Assembly (NCBI GenBank): GCA_012270065.1 | Contig: JAAXJB010000066.1 | Location: 4,361 to 39,560 of the forward strand | Length of the DNA: 35,200 nt | DNA from: Rubripirellula sp. | GTDB taxonomy: Bacteria > Planctomycetota > Planctomycetia > Pirellulales > Pirellulaceae | Direction of reading: 5' to 3' | Part shown: one piece after another, positions 1-8,164 of the stretch | Layout: the number at the start of each line of letters is the position of its first letter | Numbering within the stretch: the first letter of the stretch is position 1 | Translations under genes and position numbers: made by a program | The notes under the pieces: model-generated | Told to the model about the DNA's origin: nothing | Databases searched by the model: none | The model's input: only the letters and a program-made list of their open reading frames with translations

Positions 1-1008
1 CGGGAGAAGATCGAGAATGGGCAGGCAACCAAAGAAGACGTCATTGCATGGATGAAAAATCAAAAAGGCTCTGGAAAAGAAAAAGAAGCTGCCGGCCCCA
101 GTGATGAAGAACTGGCGAGGCTGAAAGAGAAACTTGACACCATGGTAAAAGCTGGCACCTTGTCCGAAGAACAGGCAGCCAAGCTTCTGGCAACCATGCA
201 AGGCAACAGCAAGAGCCAACAGAATCAACCCAAAGACATGGACGCCTACGGCGAAGAACTCAAAGCGGCAGTTCAATCGGGGAAGATGACCAAAGAACAG
301 GCCATCAAAGCGTGGAACCAGGCGATGGCGGGAACCAAGAATGCGAAAGCGACGGCCAGACCCGCAAAGGGCAAGATGGGCTCGAAAACCGGAGTTCGTC
401 CCGGGTCCTTCAACTTTTATGCAATTGTGATTGGTCGCCTGCGATCCAAAGACATTGAACTGGGTGAAATTGAACTCGATATCGATTACGTCATCAGCGA
501 CCGTGCCAAACTCAATCAGGAACTGATTGGGAATCGAATCAAGCTGGTCGGTATCTCGGGCGCATTTCTTGACAACCTGCTGCAGATCAAACGCGGAGAA
601 ACAATCAAAATCAGGACCGGTGATTATGACCCAGCTAAAAAGGTGCTTGGTTTTGGATACAAGTTTCAGGTTCTCGAACGCACCCCCCCATTCAAACCCG
701 AAGACTTTGGTGTGCCTCCCGCAGATTTCCGTGGATTTGATGGGCAATTGACGGGAAAAATCATCGAATCCGCAGGATACGAAGTCGTGATGGAACCGAC
801 CGAAATCAAGCCATCGGGTGACAACAAAGCCGGGCAACCCGAAAGCATCAAGGGCAAGCGGATCCGTGTCGCTGGCTTTTACAACCAACACAGCGATCTC
901 TATGCCGATCTGCATGAAGGCGACACGATTCGTCTCAGCGTTTCCCACAGAAACCCGGCCAGCGATTCGCTTCAAGTCACCGGTCAGCTTGAAAAACTTG
1001 AGAAGTGA
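1..1008 (+). CDS. Repeat-containing protein of unknown function (C-terminal part; start lies outside the window)
   Basis: The frame is open from the first base, so the 5' end is missing; an internal ATG at 52 is probably not the true start. The visible N-terminal part holds three degenerate helical repeats of about 30 residues, each centred on a 'G-x-x-(T/S)-x-E-(Q/D)-A' core (NGQATKED, AGTLSEEQA, SGKMTKEQA). A basic, low-complexity linker follows (GTKNAKATARPAKGKMGSK). The C-terminal ~190 residues look beta-rich and internally duplicated: GNRIKLVGISG...RGETIKIRTG and GKRIRVAGFYN...EGDTIRLSVS align as two copies of one fold, perhaps small beta-barrels. I do not recognise the family. It ends 87 bases before the cytochrome gene's ATG, on the same strand. 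Confidence 0.75.
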   Translation, partial: REKIENGQATKEDVIAWMKNQKGSGKEKEAAGPSDEELARLKEKLDTMVKAGTLSEEQAAKLLATMQGNSKSQQNQPKDMDAYGEELKAAVQSGKMTKEQAIKAWNQAMAGTKNAKATARPAKGKMGSKTGVRPGSFNFYAIVIGRLRSKDIELGEIELDIDYVISDRAKLNQELIGNRIKLVGISGAFLDNLLQIKRGETIKIRTGDYDPAKKVLGFGYKFQVLERTPPFKPEDFGVPPADFRGFDGQLTGKIIESAGYEVVMEPTEIKPSGDNKAGQPESIKGKRIRVAGFYNQHSDLYADLHEGDTIRLSVSHRNPASDSLQVTGQLEKLEK

Positions 1009-1095
1009 TTGGATTGCTGCGACTTGGGACCTGCCACATGCAGGGCCCTTCTGATCAATTCGATCTTCACCACAAACCTGACACCATGGATACCC

Positions 1096-3681
1096 ATGAG
1101 ACGTTGTTCACCCATCTTGATGATCCTTGTTCTCACCCAGAGCTTTTTCCAGACGGCCAGGGCCGAAGATATCGTTGCACCTGCATCCGAACGGTTTGAC
1201 AGGATTGACACCAAGGCAGTTCCCGATTTTCAGAAACATGTCGTCCCACTGCTGGGACGTTTGGGTTGTAATTCGGCGAAATGTCATGGGTCGTTTCAGG
1301 GACAAGGTGACTTTCGGCTGTCATTATTTGGATTCAATTTTCAGGCCGACCATGCCAGCCTGAACGATGCAGACAGAATCGATATCGATGCGCCCGCTGA
1401 CAGTCTGGCTCTCGCAAAGCCAACCCAACAGGTTGACCATGAAGGTGGTTTGCGATTGAGTGTCGATTCCTGGGAATACAATCTGCTGCACCGCTGGATT
1501 GCCACAGGTGCGAAAGGGATCGACAGCGTTGATACCAATGTCGAGCCTCAATCCACCGTAGCGGACCAGGATCGGGACGCGGGCATCGCTTTATACGAGA
1601 AATCGATCAAGCCGATGTTTCAGGACCACTGCTACGAGTGCCATGGCTTTGACAGTCGTAAAGGAGGCCTGTCTTTGACCACACGAGACGCTGCGCTCCG
1701 CGGCGGAGAAAGTGGACCGGTTCTCATCGCAAAGCGACCCGATGAAAGTCTTCTCATGCAGGCGCTGGTCCATGCAAACGAAAACCTGAAGATGCCACCA
1801 AGTGGGAAGCTCAAAGCGGAACAAATTGCCGATGTACGTGAGTGGATCAGACTTGGAGCACCATGGTCGAGCCAATTTGGTCCGGATGCTGGAAGAAATG
1901 CGAGACAGTTGGCGGCGTTGCATTGTGAGCCAGCTGAAATCGTTTTCGCTGAATCTGGCCAGCAACAGATCCGTGTGATCGCCCATTGGAACGATGGTAC
2001 CCATGAAGATGTCACCTGCCTGTCACGTTTTCAAACCAATGACGACTCGATTGCCACCGTCGACAATGATGGATTGGCCACGTCATCCGGCCCGGGTGAT
2101 ACTCATGTGGTCGTCTTCTACGACAACGGAGTGACCGCCATTCCGGTGCTCCGACCGTACGCTCATTCGACCTCGGCTCAGATCAGCCCATCGAAGACGG
2201 AAGCCGAACTACATCCCATCGACCAGATGGTAAATGAGAAACTCGAAAAACTTGCTTTGATACCATCAGAGCTCTGCACCGATGCCGAGTTTCTGCGTCG
2301 GGTCAGCATTGACATGACCGGTACGCTGCCGGATCCCGTTGAAATCAGGAAATTTCTGGCAGACTCATCACCTGACAAACGAGCTCGCAAAATAGATGAA
2401 TTACTGGAACGTCCTTCCTATGCAGCATGGTGGGCAAACAAGCTTTGCGATTTCACCGGATGCAATCCCAAATCGATCAGCAGCCTGATCGAAGTGGCCA
2501 GAGAAGAAGGCTATATCCAAGCATCACAATGGTACGACTGGATCAACGAACGTGTCATGAGAAATGAGCCTTATGACAAAATCGTCGAAGGGATCATGCT
2601 GGCTGATCTTTCGGGTCGAGGTGACGGTATGCCAACCTTCTGGACGCGGCAAAGCCTGAAAGAGCCCAAAGACACTGCGATGTCGGTCGCCCATGCGTTT
2701 CTTGGTATTCAGTTGCAATGTGCAGAATGTCACAAACACCCGTTCGACCAGTGGACGCAGGCAGACTTCAATGACTTTGGTCGGTTCTTCACGTCTGTCA
2801 CCACGACCAAGCGACAATCAAGAACCCGCGAGAAAACAACGCTCGGTTTATTGCGCAGCCAGACCATATCACTGGAACCAGGTGACGATCCCCGCGAACC
2901 AGTCATGAATTGGATGCGTGACAAGGAAAATCCCTGGTTCGCCCGTGCCTTTGTCAATCGGGTCTGGGCCGGCTACTTCCACATCGGCATCGTCAATCCA
3001 CCGGACCAATTTACCCCGGCCAACCCACCAAGTAATCCGGCATTGCTTGAATGGCTGACCACAGGATTCATCAATCAGAACTTTGACATGAAATGGCTGC
3101 ATCGCCAGATCACCAACAGTGCCGCCTACCAGAGAAGCTGGGTCCCGAACAATTCCAACCGGAACGATCGCCGCAACTACAGTCGGGCCATCCCACGGCG
3201 CATCCCAGCCGAGGTGATGTATGACGGAATGAAGCAGGCAACAGCATCGGCCGAGAAAATGCAGGAAGTACGAAATAATCTCAGACGACGGGCCTCGGGG
3301 CATCTCTCCATGCGGATGGCAGGCACCCATGCCATGAAAGTCTTTGGAAAACCCGATCGATCCATCAACTGTGACTGCGAACGAGTCAATGAGCCAACCC
3401 TGTTGCAATCCATTTTCACGCAAAACGACCCTCTGGTTCGCATGCGTGTGGCTGACAGCGATTGGATCATCGACATCGAAGATGCAGAAGCTGCGAAACA
3501 GCAGCTGGATCATGATTCACTTGTCGAGCAGGTCTGGTTGAGAACCGTTGCGAGATTGCCCAACAATCAGGAAAAGCAACGTGCCAAACAACACCTCAAC
3601 ACATCCGATACCATCGCTGCTGGCATTTCTGACTTGCTTTGGGCAATGATGAACACGAAAGAGTTCCTGTTGAATCACTGA
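1096..3681 (+). CDS. Planctomycete cytochrome-like protein (PSCyt1, Ig-like, DUF1549, DUF1553)
   Basis: Exported multidomain protein of about 861 residues. The frame opens further upstream, but I chose ATG 1096 because it gives a clean signal peptide (MRRCSPILMILVL...ARA-ED). Near residues 51-80 is the family's GCNSAKCHG motif; near 163-258 is a PSCyt1 domain with a CYECHG heme-type motif; residues ~275-355 look like a bacterial Ig-like (Big_2) domain. DUF1549 begins near 372 (HPIDQMVNEKL) and includes CAECHKHPFDQW. DUF1553 follows (NPWFARAFVNRVWAGYF) and runs to the C-terminus. In this group such genes are almost always followed by a DUF1501 gene, as here. The CxxCH motifs suggest heme binding; the biochemical role of the family is not established. 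Confidence 0.93.
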   Translation: MRRCSPILMILVLTQSFFQTARAEDIVAPASERFDRIDTKAVPDFQKHVVPLLGRLGCNSAKCHGSFQGQGDFRLSLFGFNFQADHASLNDADRIDIDAPADSLALAKPTQQVDHEGGLRLSVDSWEYNLLHRWIATGAKGIDSVDTNVEPQSTVADQDRDAGIALYEKSIKPMFQDHCYECHGFDSRKGGLSLTTRDAALRGGESGPVLIAKRPDESLLMQALVHANENLKMPPSGKLKAEQIADVREWIRLGAPWSSQFGPDAGRNARQLAALHCEPAEIVFAESGQQQIRVIAHWNDGTHEDVTCLSRFQTNDDSIATVDNDGLATSSGPGDTHVVVFYDNGVTAIPVLRPYAHSTSAQISPSKTEAELHPIDQMVNEKLEKLALIPSELCTDAEFLRRVSIDMTGTLPDPVEIRKFLADSSPDKRARKIDELLERPSYAAWWANKLCDFTGCNPKSISSLIEVAREEGYIQASQWYDWINERVMRNEPYDKIVEGIMLADLSGRGDGMPTFWTRQSLKEPKDTAMSVAHAFLGIQLQCAECHKHPFDQWTQADFNDFGRFFTSVTTTKRQSRTREKTTLGLLRSQTISLEPGDDPREPVMNWMRDKENPWFARAFVNRVWAGYFHIGIVNPPDQFTPANPPSNPALLEWLTTGFINQNFDMKWLHRQITNSAAYQRSWVPNNSNRNDRRNYSRAIPRRIPAEVMYDGMKQATASAEKMQEVRNNLRRRASGHLSMRMAGTHAMKVFGKPDRSINCDCERVNEPTLLQSIFTQNDPLVRMRVADSDWIIDIEDAEAAKQQLDHDSLVEQVWLRTVARLPNNQEKQRAKQHLNTSDTIAAGISDLLWAMMNTKEFLLNH

Positions 3682-3764
3682 TCAACCCGCTGGTTCAAAT
3701 CACCAACAACGCAAGATTCCAGCTTTGTTTTTGTAAACCGTCACCGTTTTTTACTGCTGCGACC

Positions 3765-5039
3765 ATGATGACTTTTAAACGCCGCGAAATGTTGCGAATC
3801 GGAATGCTGGGAACGGGATTGTCTCTGTCCCAGTACTTGCGTCTGCATGCAGCAGAAACACCCAACGCACCCAAACGGTCTGGTATCTTCATTTTTCTTG
3901 AAGGCGGTCCATCCCATCAGGACTCATTTGATCTCAAGCCTGATGCGCCCGTCGAAGTGCGTGGTGAATTCAAACCGGTCGCGACCAATGTCCAAGGCAT
4001 CCAGATCTGCGAGCATATGCCGCAATTGGCGAGTCGGGCTGACAAGTACGCGATCATTCGCGGCATCACACACAATGTCCCTGACCATGGTCTTGGCAAA
4101 AAATATCTGCTGACCGGAAACAAGCCATCACAGACGGTCAGTTACCCCGAATATGGCAGTGTTGTCAGTCACGAGCATCCCTCAGACCCCAACCTGCCGA
4201 CCTACGTTTCCATCGACGAATCGTTTGTCGGGCCCGGCTATCTGGGTACACAGTACAGCGCTTTGACAGCAGCCAAACCACGGCATGGGATACCGTATTC
4301 CGTAAGGGGTATTTCTCTAGAAGAAGGCCTGACGGTGGCACGATACAAATCACAGAAAAAACTGTTGGATGATTTGGATAACGCATTCAAAGGTTTTGAA
4401 GATCTGGATGATCAGGTCGTCGGAATGGACCGTTTCACGGAACAGGCCTACGACATCATCAGTGCTCCCAGAACCCGTGCGGCATTTGATCTGTCTCAGG
4501 AAGATGCTGCCGAGAGCGACCGCTTTGGCAAGCATGAGTTCGGTCAGTCCCTGCTACTATCTGCACGCCTGATTGAAGCTGGTGTGCACTTTGTCACTGT
4601 CCGGCTCCGTCCGGCGGAATTTGATTTCGACACCCATAGCGAAAATTTCCCGCGTTTGCGTACGCTTCTTCCCGCCTTTGACCGCGCCTTGGCAGGACTG
4701 ATTGACCGCCTGCAGGAACGTGATCTGTTGTCATCAACCGCGATCATGGCTGCGGGCGAATTTGGCCGCACACCGAAAATCAATGCCAGTGGAGGACGGG
4801 ACCACTGGGCTCGTGCCATGTGTGCGGTCATGGCAGGTGGTGACATCAAAGGTGGGCAAGTCGTCGGTGCTACTGATGCAACCGCCTCTGAGCCCGATTC
4901 CACCGGGTACAAACCCGATGATGTTGCAGCTTCATTCTTCAAGAATATCGGTATCGAATCCAAGACTGAGTTCGCTACGAATGTGGGCCGTCCCATCACT
5001 TTGCTCAGAGACGGCAGTCCGATTCGCGAATTGTTCTAA
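3765..5039 (+). CDS. DUF1501 family exported protein
   Basis: About 424 residues. ATG 3765 (or the next codon, 3768) is preferred over an upstream in-frame ATG at 3639, which lies inside the preceding gene, because it starts directly before a twin-arginine type leader (FKRREMLRIGMLGTG). The mature part begins with the DUF1501 hallmark GIFIFLEGGPSHQDSFDLKP and contains HNVPDHGLGKKYLLTG and GEFGRTPKINASGGRDHW, which resemble metal-binding regions of the alkaline-phosphatase-like superfamily. DUF1501 proteins are the regular partners of DUF1549/DUF1553 proteins in planctomycetes. The pair is 83 bases apart here and probably co-transcribed. Tat export suggests folding, and perhaps metal loading, in the cytoplasm. 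Enzymatic activity is unproven. Confidence 0.93.
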   Translation: MMTFKRREMLRIGMLGTGLSLSQYLRLHAAETPNAPKRSGIFIFLEGGPSHQDSFDLKPDAPVEVRGEFKPVATNVQGIQICEHMPQLASRADKYAIIRGITHNVPDHGLGKKYLLTGNKPSQTVSYPEYGSVVSHEHPSDPNLPTYVSIDESFVGPGYLGTQYSALTAAKPRHGIPYSVRGISLEEGLTVARYKSQKKLLDDLDNAFKGFEDLDDQVVGMDRFTEQAYDIISAPRTRAAFDLSQEDAAESDRFGKHEFGQSLLLSARLIEAGVHFVTVRLRPAEFDFDTHSENFPRLRTLLPAFDRALAGLIDRLQERDLLSSTAIMAAGEFGRTPKINASGGRDHWARAMCAVMAGGDIKGGQVVGATDATASEPDSTGYKPDDVAASFFKNIGIESKTEFATNVGRPITLLRDGSPIRELF

Positions 5040-5132
5040 CCGTATCAGACTGGGGTGGATCGTCATTCTCACTCACCCGAAATCATTGATACGATGACGC
5101 ATCGCGTGACTGGCATGACGTGCCCATGCAGC

Positions 5133-5138
5133 TAGAAT
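5133..5138 (+). promoter_or_regulatory. Possible -10 box (TAGAAT) upstream of the NIPSNAP gene
   Basis: TAGAATGA lies 92 bases upstream of the chosen NIPSNAP start. The same octamer occurs before the large PQQ gene (28862), and TACAATGA occurs before the sulfatase at 25360. No convincing -35 hexamer was found at 16-18 bases, so support is weak. Confidence 0.22.
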
Positions 5139-5153
5139 GATTTCTTCCGTTAG

Positions 5154-5172
5154 ACAACCGCCTGGCGGTTGT
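5154..5172. repeat. Perfect 9-bp-arm inverted repeat in the leader of the NIPSNAP gene
   Basis: ACAACCGCC-T-GGCGGTTGT is a perfect palindrome about a single central base, lying between the possible -10 box and the NIPSNAP start. It could be an operator, a transcript hairpin or part of a dispersed repeat family. No T-tract follows, so it is not a typical intrinsic terminator. Confidence 0.6.
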
Positions 5173-5229
5173 GGCGGTCATTTGCCACCTGCTGGCACAC
5201 ATCCTTCCTCAATCATCCGGAGACACTTG

Positions 5230-5988
5230 ATGACCATCCCCTCGCATATCAAGCATTGGATCACTGCCTGCGTTCTCGTCACGGTCACTCAATCATTTTC
5301 AACCGCTTCGGCTGATGTTTTTGAATTACGGACCTACACGACCAAAGAGGGAAAACTGGATGCTCTCAACGCACGTTTCCGTGATCATACGATCCGGTTG
5401 TTCAAGAAACATGGAATCGAATCCATCGGATACTGGGTTCCAACCGACGAAGAAAAATCCAAAAACACATTGATTTATGTAATCAAACATCAAAGCCGCG
5501 ATGCGGCAGCGGCTTCCTGGAAAGCATTCATCGCGGATCCCGAATGGAAAAAGGTCTACAAAGAATCGGGGGTCGGTCCACTGGCGAGTCCGCCCGAATC
5601 GGTCTACATGGAAACGACTGACTACTCACCCCAATGGAAGAATGGCTCCCACGACGAGGATGATGTTTTCGAATTGCGGATTTACAAGGCAGCGCCCGGA
5701 AAACTTGGCAAATTGGATGCCCGATTTCGTGACCATACAATCGATCTTTTCAATCGGCATGGGATCAAATCGGTTGCTTATTGGCATCCGACAGACAAAC
5801 CCGATTCCGAAGACATGTTGATCTACATCATCAAACATGACAGCCGGCAGGCCGCCGGGAAATCATGGAGAGCATTCATCGCAGACCCGGATTGGAAGAA
5901 AGCCGCCAAGGAATCAGGTGTTGGTCGCCTGGCCAAGCCACCAGCATCTACCTACATGAAAGCGACAGACTATTCAGCCTTGAAGTAG
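5230..5988 (+). CDS. Secreted tandem NIPSNAP-domain protein
   Basis: About 252 residues. ATG 5230 is chosen because GGAG at 5219-5222 sits 7 bases upstream and the start gives a signal peptide (HWITACVLVTVTQSFSTASA). The mature protein is two near-identical NIPSNAP modules, roughly residues 29-135 and 143-248. Each starts VFELR-Y and shares FRDHTI-LF--HGI-S--YW-PTD, LIY-IKH-SR-AA--SW-AFIADP-WKK and a terminal Y/M-TDYS. NIPSNAP modules are ferredoxin-like dimeric alpha/beta barrel folds, and a tandem pair could form the dimer within one chain. Function is unknown in planctomycetes, where such small exported versions are frequent. It converges with the minus-strand propeller gene. Confidence 0.92.
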   Translation: MTIPSHIKHWITACVLVTVTQSFSTASADVFELRTYTTKEGKLDALNARFRDHTIRLFKKHGIESIGYWVPTDEEKSKNTLIYVIKHQSRDAAAASWKAFIADPEWKKVYKESGVGPLASPPESVYMETTDYSPQWKNGSHDEDDVFELRIYKAAPGKLGKLDARFRDHTIDLFNRHGIKSVAYWHPTDKPDSEDMLIYIIKHDSRQAAGKSWRAFIADPDWKKAAKESGVGRLAKPPASTYMKATDYSALK

Positions 5989-6102
5989 TCAATGACCGAA
6001 TCACGTTTGCAAGAATGCTGTTATCGATCACTGCCTGCGTTGTTTGAATCGGCTGCTTACGTTTCATGACCGGTCTTCATCCTCCGGACGGATCGCGTCG
6101 AC

Positions 6103-7110
6103 CTACTTTGGCGCGCCTTCCATGTGTGGATAACGGTAATCTGCGCGGTCGTTTGTCGAAACTTTTCTGGTAGATCCGTCCGACAGCTTGTAAAGAAACA
6201 GTTTTTTGCCCGCGTGATAGACAATTGATGACTCATCCCGGGACCAACGTGGATACGCGAACCAGATTGGCTTGCCATCCGCGTTGGCAAACGCTTTCAG
6301 ATTTGTAATTGCCCGCTTCTCAGCATCAAAGTCACCCACATAGAGTGTTCGGCCCGGGACCTGCTTCTTGAACCCCGGCTGGAATTCAAAACAGATTTTT
6401 TTTTCGCTGGGAGACAGGCTGACACGGTCGAGTACGCCTGTCTTTTCCAAATCACAACTGATGCGTTCAAATCCGGGTTCTGTTTTGTCACGAGGTGTCA
6501 TGAGGTAATAACCCCAACCCAGATCGGGGTGCTTCGAACGGACAAGAATCCGTCCATCCATCAGGCAGGTGAAGGCCCATGTGTGATACCGCTTGTCGGT
6601 CAAAGCAATTTCATCACCAGGCCGCGCCCCCACCTTACTGGCCATCACACGATAACCACCGGTCTTGGGGTTCTTCCGATTCCAGATCGGAGTATTGGTG
6701 CCATCACGGGTCCATGTTTGATTGAAATCCGTGTGTGTGCCGTCACTCAAAGGATGCAGCCCTGTTCCATCAACATTGATCACATGGATTGCGGTCTTCC
6801 ACTTGGACACATCAGGATCATTTTTCAACCTGCGAAAGAACACCAGCATGTCACCGGTTTTTGACCATGATGGCTTGAAGTCCCAGTGCCCTGTCGTCAA
6901 TGGTTTCTTTTCAGACGTTCCGTACACATTGACATGGATCTCACCATTGACGAAGTACGCGCCACGAAATCCTTGCCCTGTTTCCCCATCGGGCCCGTTG
7001 CCAACAGCCAAGGCAGGAAGCGTCGCAAAAACGGTCAGCCATGCTGCCAGAACAGTTGAATTGCAAATTAATCCCCCTGGCAGCAGGTTCGCCAACGCAC
7101 GACACATCAT
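6103..7110 (-). CDS. Exported TolB/WD40-like beta-propeller protein
   Basis: About 335 residues on the minus strand. Three consecutive ATG codons lie at 7113, 7110 and 7107, just downstream of a strong Shine-Dalgarno (GGAGGAGA, complement of 7114-7121). The middle one gives the best spacing, and the far-upstream ATG at 7197 is unlikely. A hydrophobic leader (STVLAAWLTVFATLPALA) indicates export. The mature part has TolB-type blades: DFKPSWSKTGDMLVFF, IHVINVDGTGLHPLSDG, DFNQTWTRDGTN, VSLSPSEKKICFE, YPRWSRDESSIVYHAG and KLFLYKLSDGSTRKVS. Such proteins usually act as binding or scaffold propellers. No catalytic domain is fused, and nothing in the context fixes a partner. Confidence 0.88.
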   Translation of the reverse strand: MMCRALANLLPGGLICNSTVLAAWLTVFATLPALAVGNGPDGETGQGFRGAYFVNGEIHVNVYGTSEKKPLTTGHWDFKPSWSKTGDMLVFFRRLKNDPDVSKWKTAIHVINVDGTGLHPLSDGTHTDFNQTWTRDGTNTPIWNRKNPKTGGYRVMASKVGARPGDEIALTDKRYHTWAFTCLMDGRILVRSKHPDLGWGYYLMTPRDKTEPGFERISCDLEKTGVLDRVSLSPSEKKICFEFQPGFKKQVPGRTLYVGDFDAEKRAITNLKAFANADGKPIWFAYPRWSRDESSIVYHAGKKLFLYKLSDGSTRKVSTNDRADYRYPHMEGAPK

Positions 7111-7113
7111 CAT

Positions 7114-7121
7114 TCTCCTCC
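7114..7121 (-). promoter_or_regulatory. Strong ribosome binding site of the propeller gene
   Basis: GGAGGAGA on the minus strand lies directly before three consecutive ATG codons and decides the start of the 6103-7110 gene. Confidence 0.75.
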
Positions 7122-7588
7122 AGAATCTCATTTCGGCATGTGAAAAAGTTATTTGCATCAGTGCAGCAGTCCAGTCTAACTGCGAAGCCCGGGCCAAATG
7201 AACTGGACGGTAGAGAACTCAGGATTCGGTTACACACAGTTACTTTTTTATGACCGTAAAACGGATACGGTAATGATCCTGATGGTTGCCAGTGAAGCAG
7301 AAATCCAGAAGAAAAATATTTTCACAGGTAATTTCAGTGGAAGCGGTAGTGACAGAGTGCTTCGAGGCACAAGTGATTGACCGGTTTCCTTGGACATCCC
7401 GGGGACCCTTGCCAGTCTGAACCCAACAACAATTGATCCTCACGGTTTGGCAACTGTGCGGCAGTCCCGACTGCCCGAGTGATATTCGCAATCTTGATGT
7501 CAACAAATTCGATGAGATGGAAGCTTCCATTCAATTGATCACCCACCATTGATTACCGCCAGACGAAGCAAAGTTACGTTTTCACTCA
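7122..7588. other. Non-coding or decayed region between divergent genes
   Basis: This stretch of about 470 bases has no convincing intact gene. Short open frames exist on both strands but have no family signature or ribosome binding site. From about 7552, plus-strand frame 1 reads a plausible peptide (RSKVTFSLNATTTIHVQ, then SIEVLAKSS) that stops near 7682. The next ORF then continues in frame 2, so the region may hold the broken 5' end of the ORF that overlaps it. Confidence 0.35.
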
Positions 7589-8164
7589 ATGCTACAACAA
7601 CCATCCATGTCCAGCGCAGCAGCAGATCAGGATTTGAGTATCGTGCAAATACCAAAAGTATCGAGGTGCTGGCGAAGTCGTCTTGAGGATGGACCAAGAC
7701 GTACATATGGTCGGTGGCTGCCCGGCACATCAAACCAGAAACCAATGCTTGACTGCATTCCTTGCCAGACCGAAAAAGACAAAACCATCTACACCGTGTC
7801 TTTTTCAACCACAGTTCCCGATGCTGCACCTGTCATGGCAGGCAAGCGCAGCATCATCAACTTCAAAAGTCGCTTGGATCGTCCTGCTGATCTGTATGTA
7901 GGAATGACCATGAAAACTGCTGAGGGAAACTTTGCGGGCAGATTCCAGGTGGTACTGCCAAGCAGTGAATTCCAGTCCGGTGCTGCTTTCAATTACTCTG
8001 TTGAAATAGAAGATTTCACACTTGATCCCTCTCTTTCGACAATGAAGAACGACCCCGACACATCAACCGATCAACTGATTGTGGAATCGATGTGGTTGCA
8101 CACGCTTTATCAACAGGCTGGACGTGCAGTCACCTCGGTGGAACTCACGGAGAAAACTGAATGA
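7589..8164 (+). CDS. Beta-rich hypothetical protein, possibly the remnant of a longer (FecR-associated type?) gene
   Basis: An open frame of 191 codons whose stop overlaps the sulfatase start by four bases (ATGA), implying translational coupling. The first ~60 residues are poor in family-like features and carry no signal peptide. The C-terminal ~110 residues look like a real beta-sandwich (SIINFKSRLDRPADLYVGM, NFAGRFQVVLPSSEF, FNYSVEIEDFTLDP). This reminds me of the jelly-roll region that ends planctomycete FecR-type anti-sigma proteins, but I cannot confirm it. The true start may lie further downstream, for example the ATG encoding MLDCIPCQ near 7746, or the gene may be a frameshifted remnant of something starting upstream. 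Confidence 0.5.
   Translation: MLQQPSMSSAAADQDLSIVQIPKVSRCWRSRLEDGPRRTYGRWLPGTSNQKPMLDCIPCQTEKDKTIYTVSFSTTVPDAAPVMAGKRSIINFKSRLDRPADLYVGMTMKTAEGNFAGRFQVVLPSSEFQSGAAFNYSVEIEDFTLDPSLSTMKNDPDTSTDQLIVESMWLHTLYQQAGRAVTSVELTEKTE

Noticed and set aside
2869-3513. Minus-strand open frame of 214 codons inside the DUF1549/DUF1553 gene.
   Set aside because: It is a shadow of a conserved DUF1553 coding region.
5111-5130. Sigma-54-like promoter (TGGCAT...ATGCA) before the NIPSNAP gene.
   Set aside because: The distance between the GG and GC elements is about four bases too long for a sigma-54 site.
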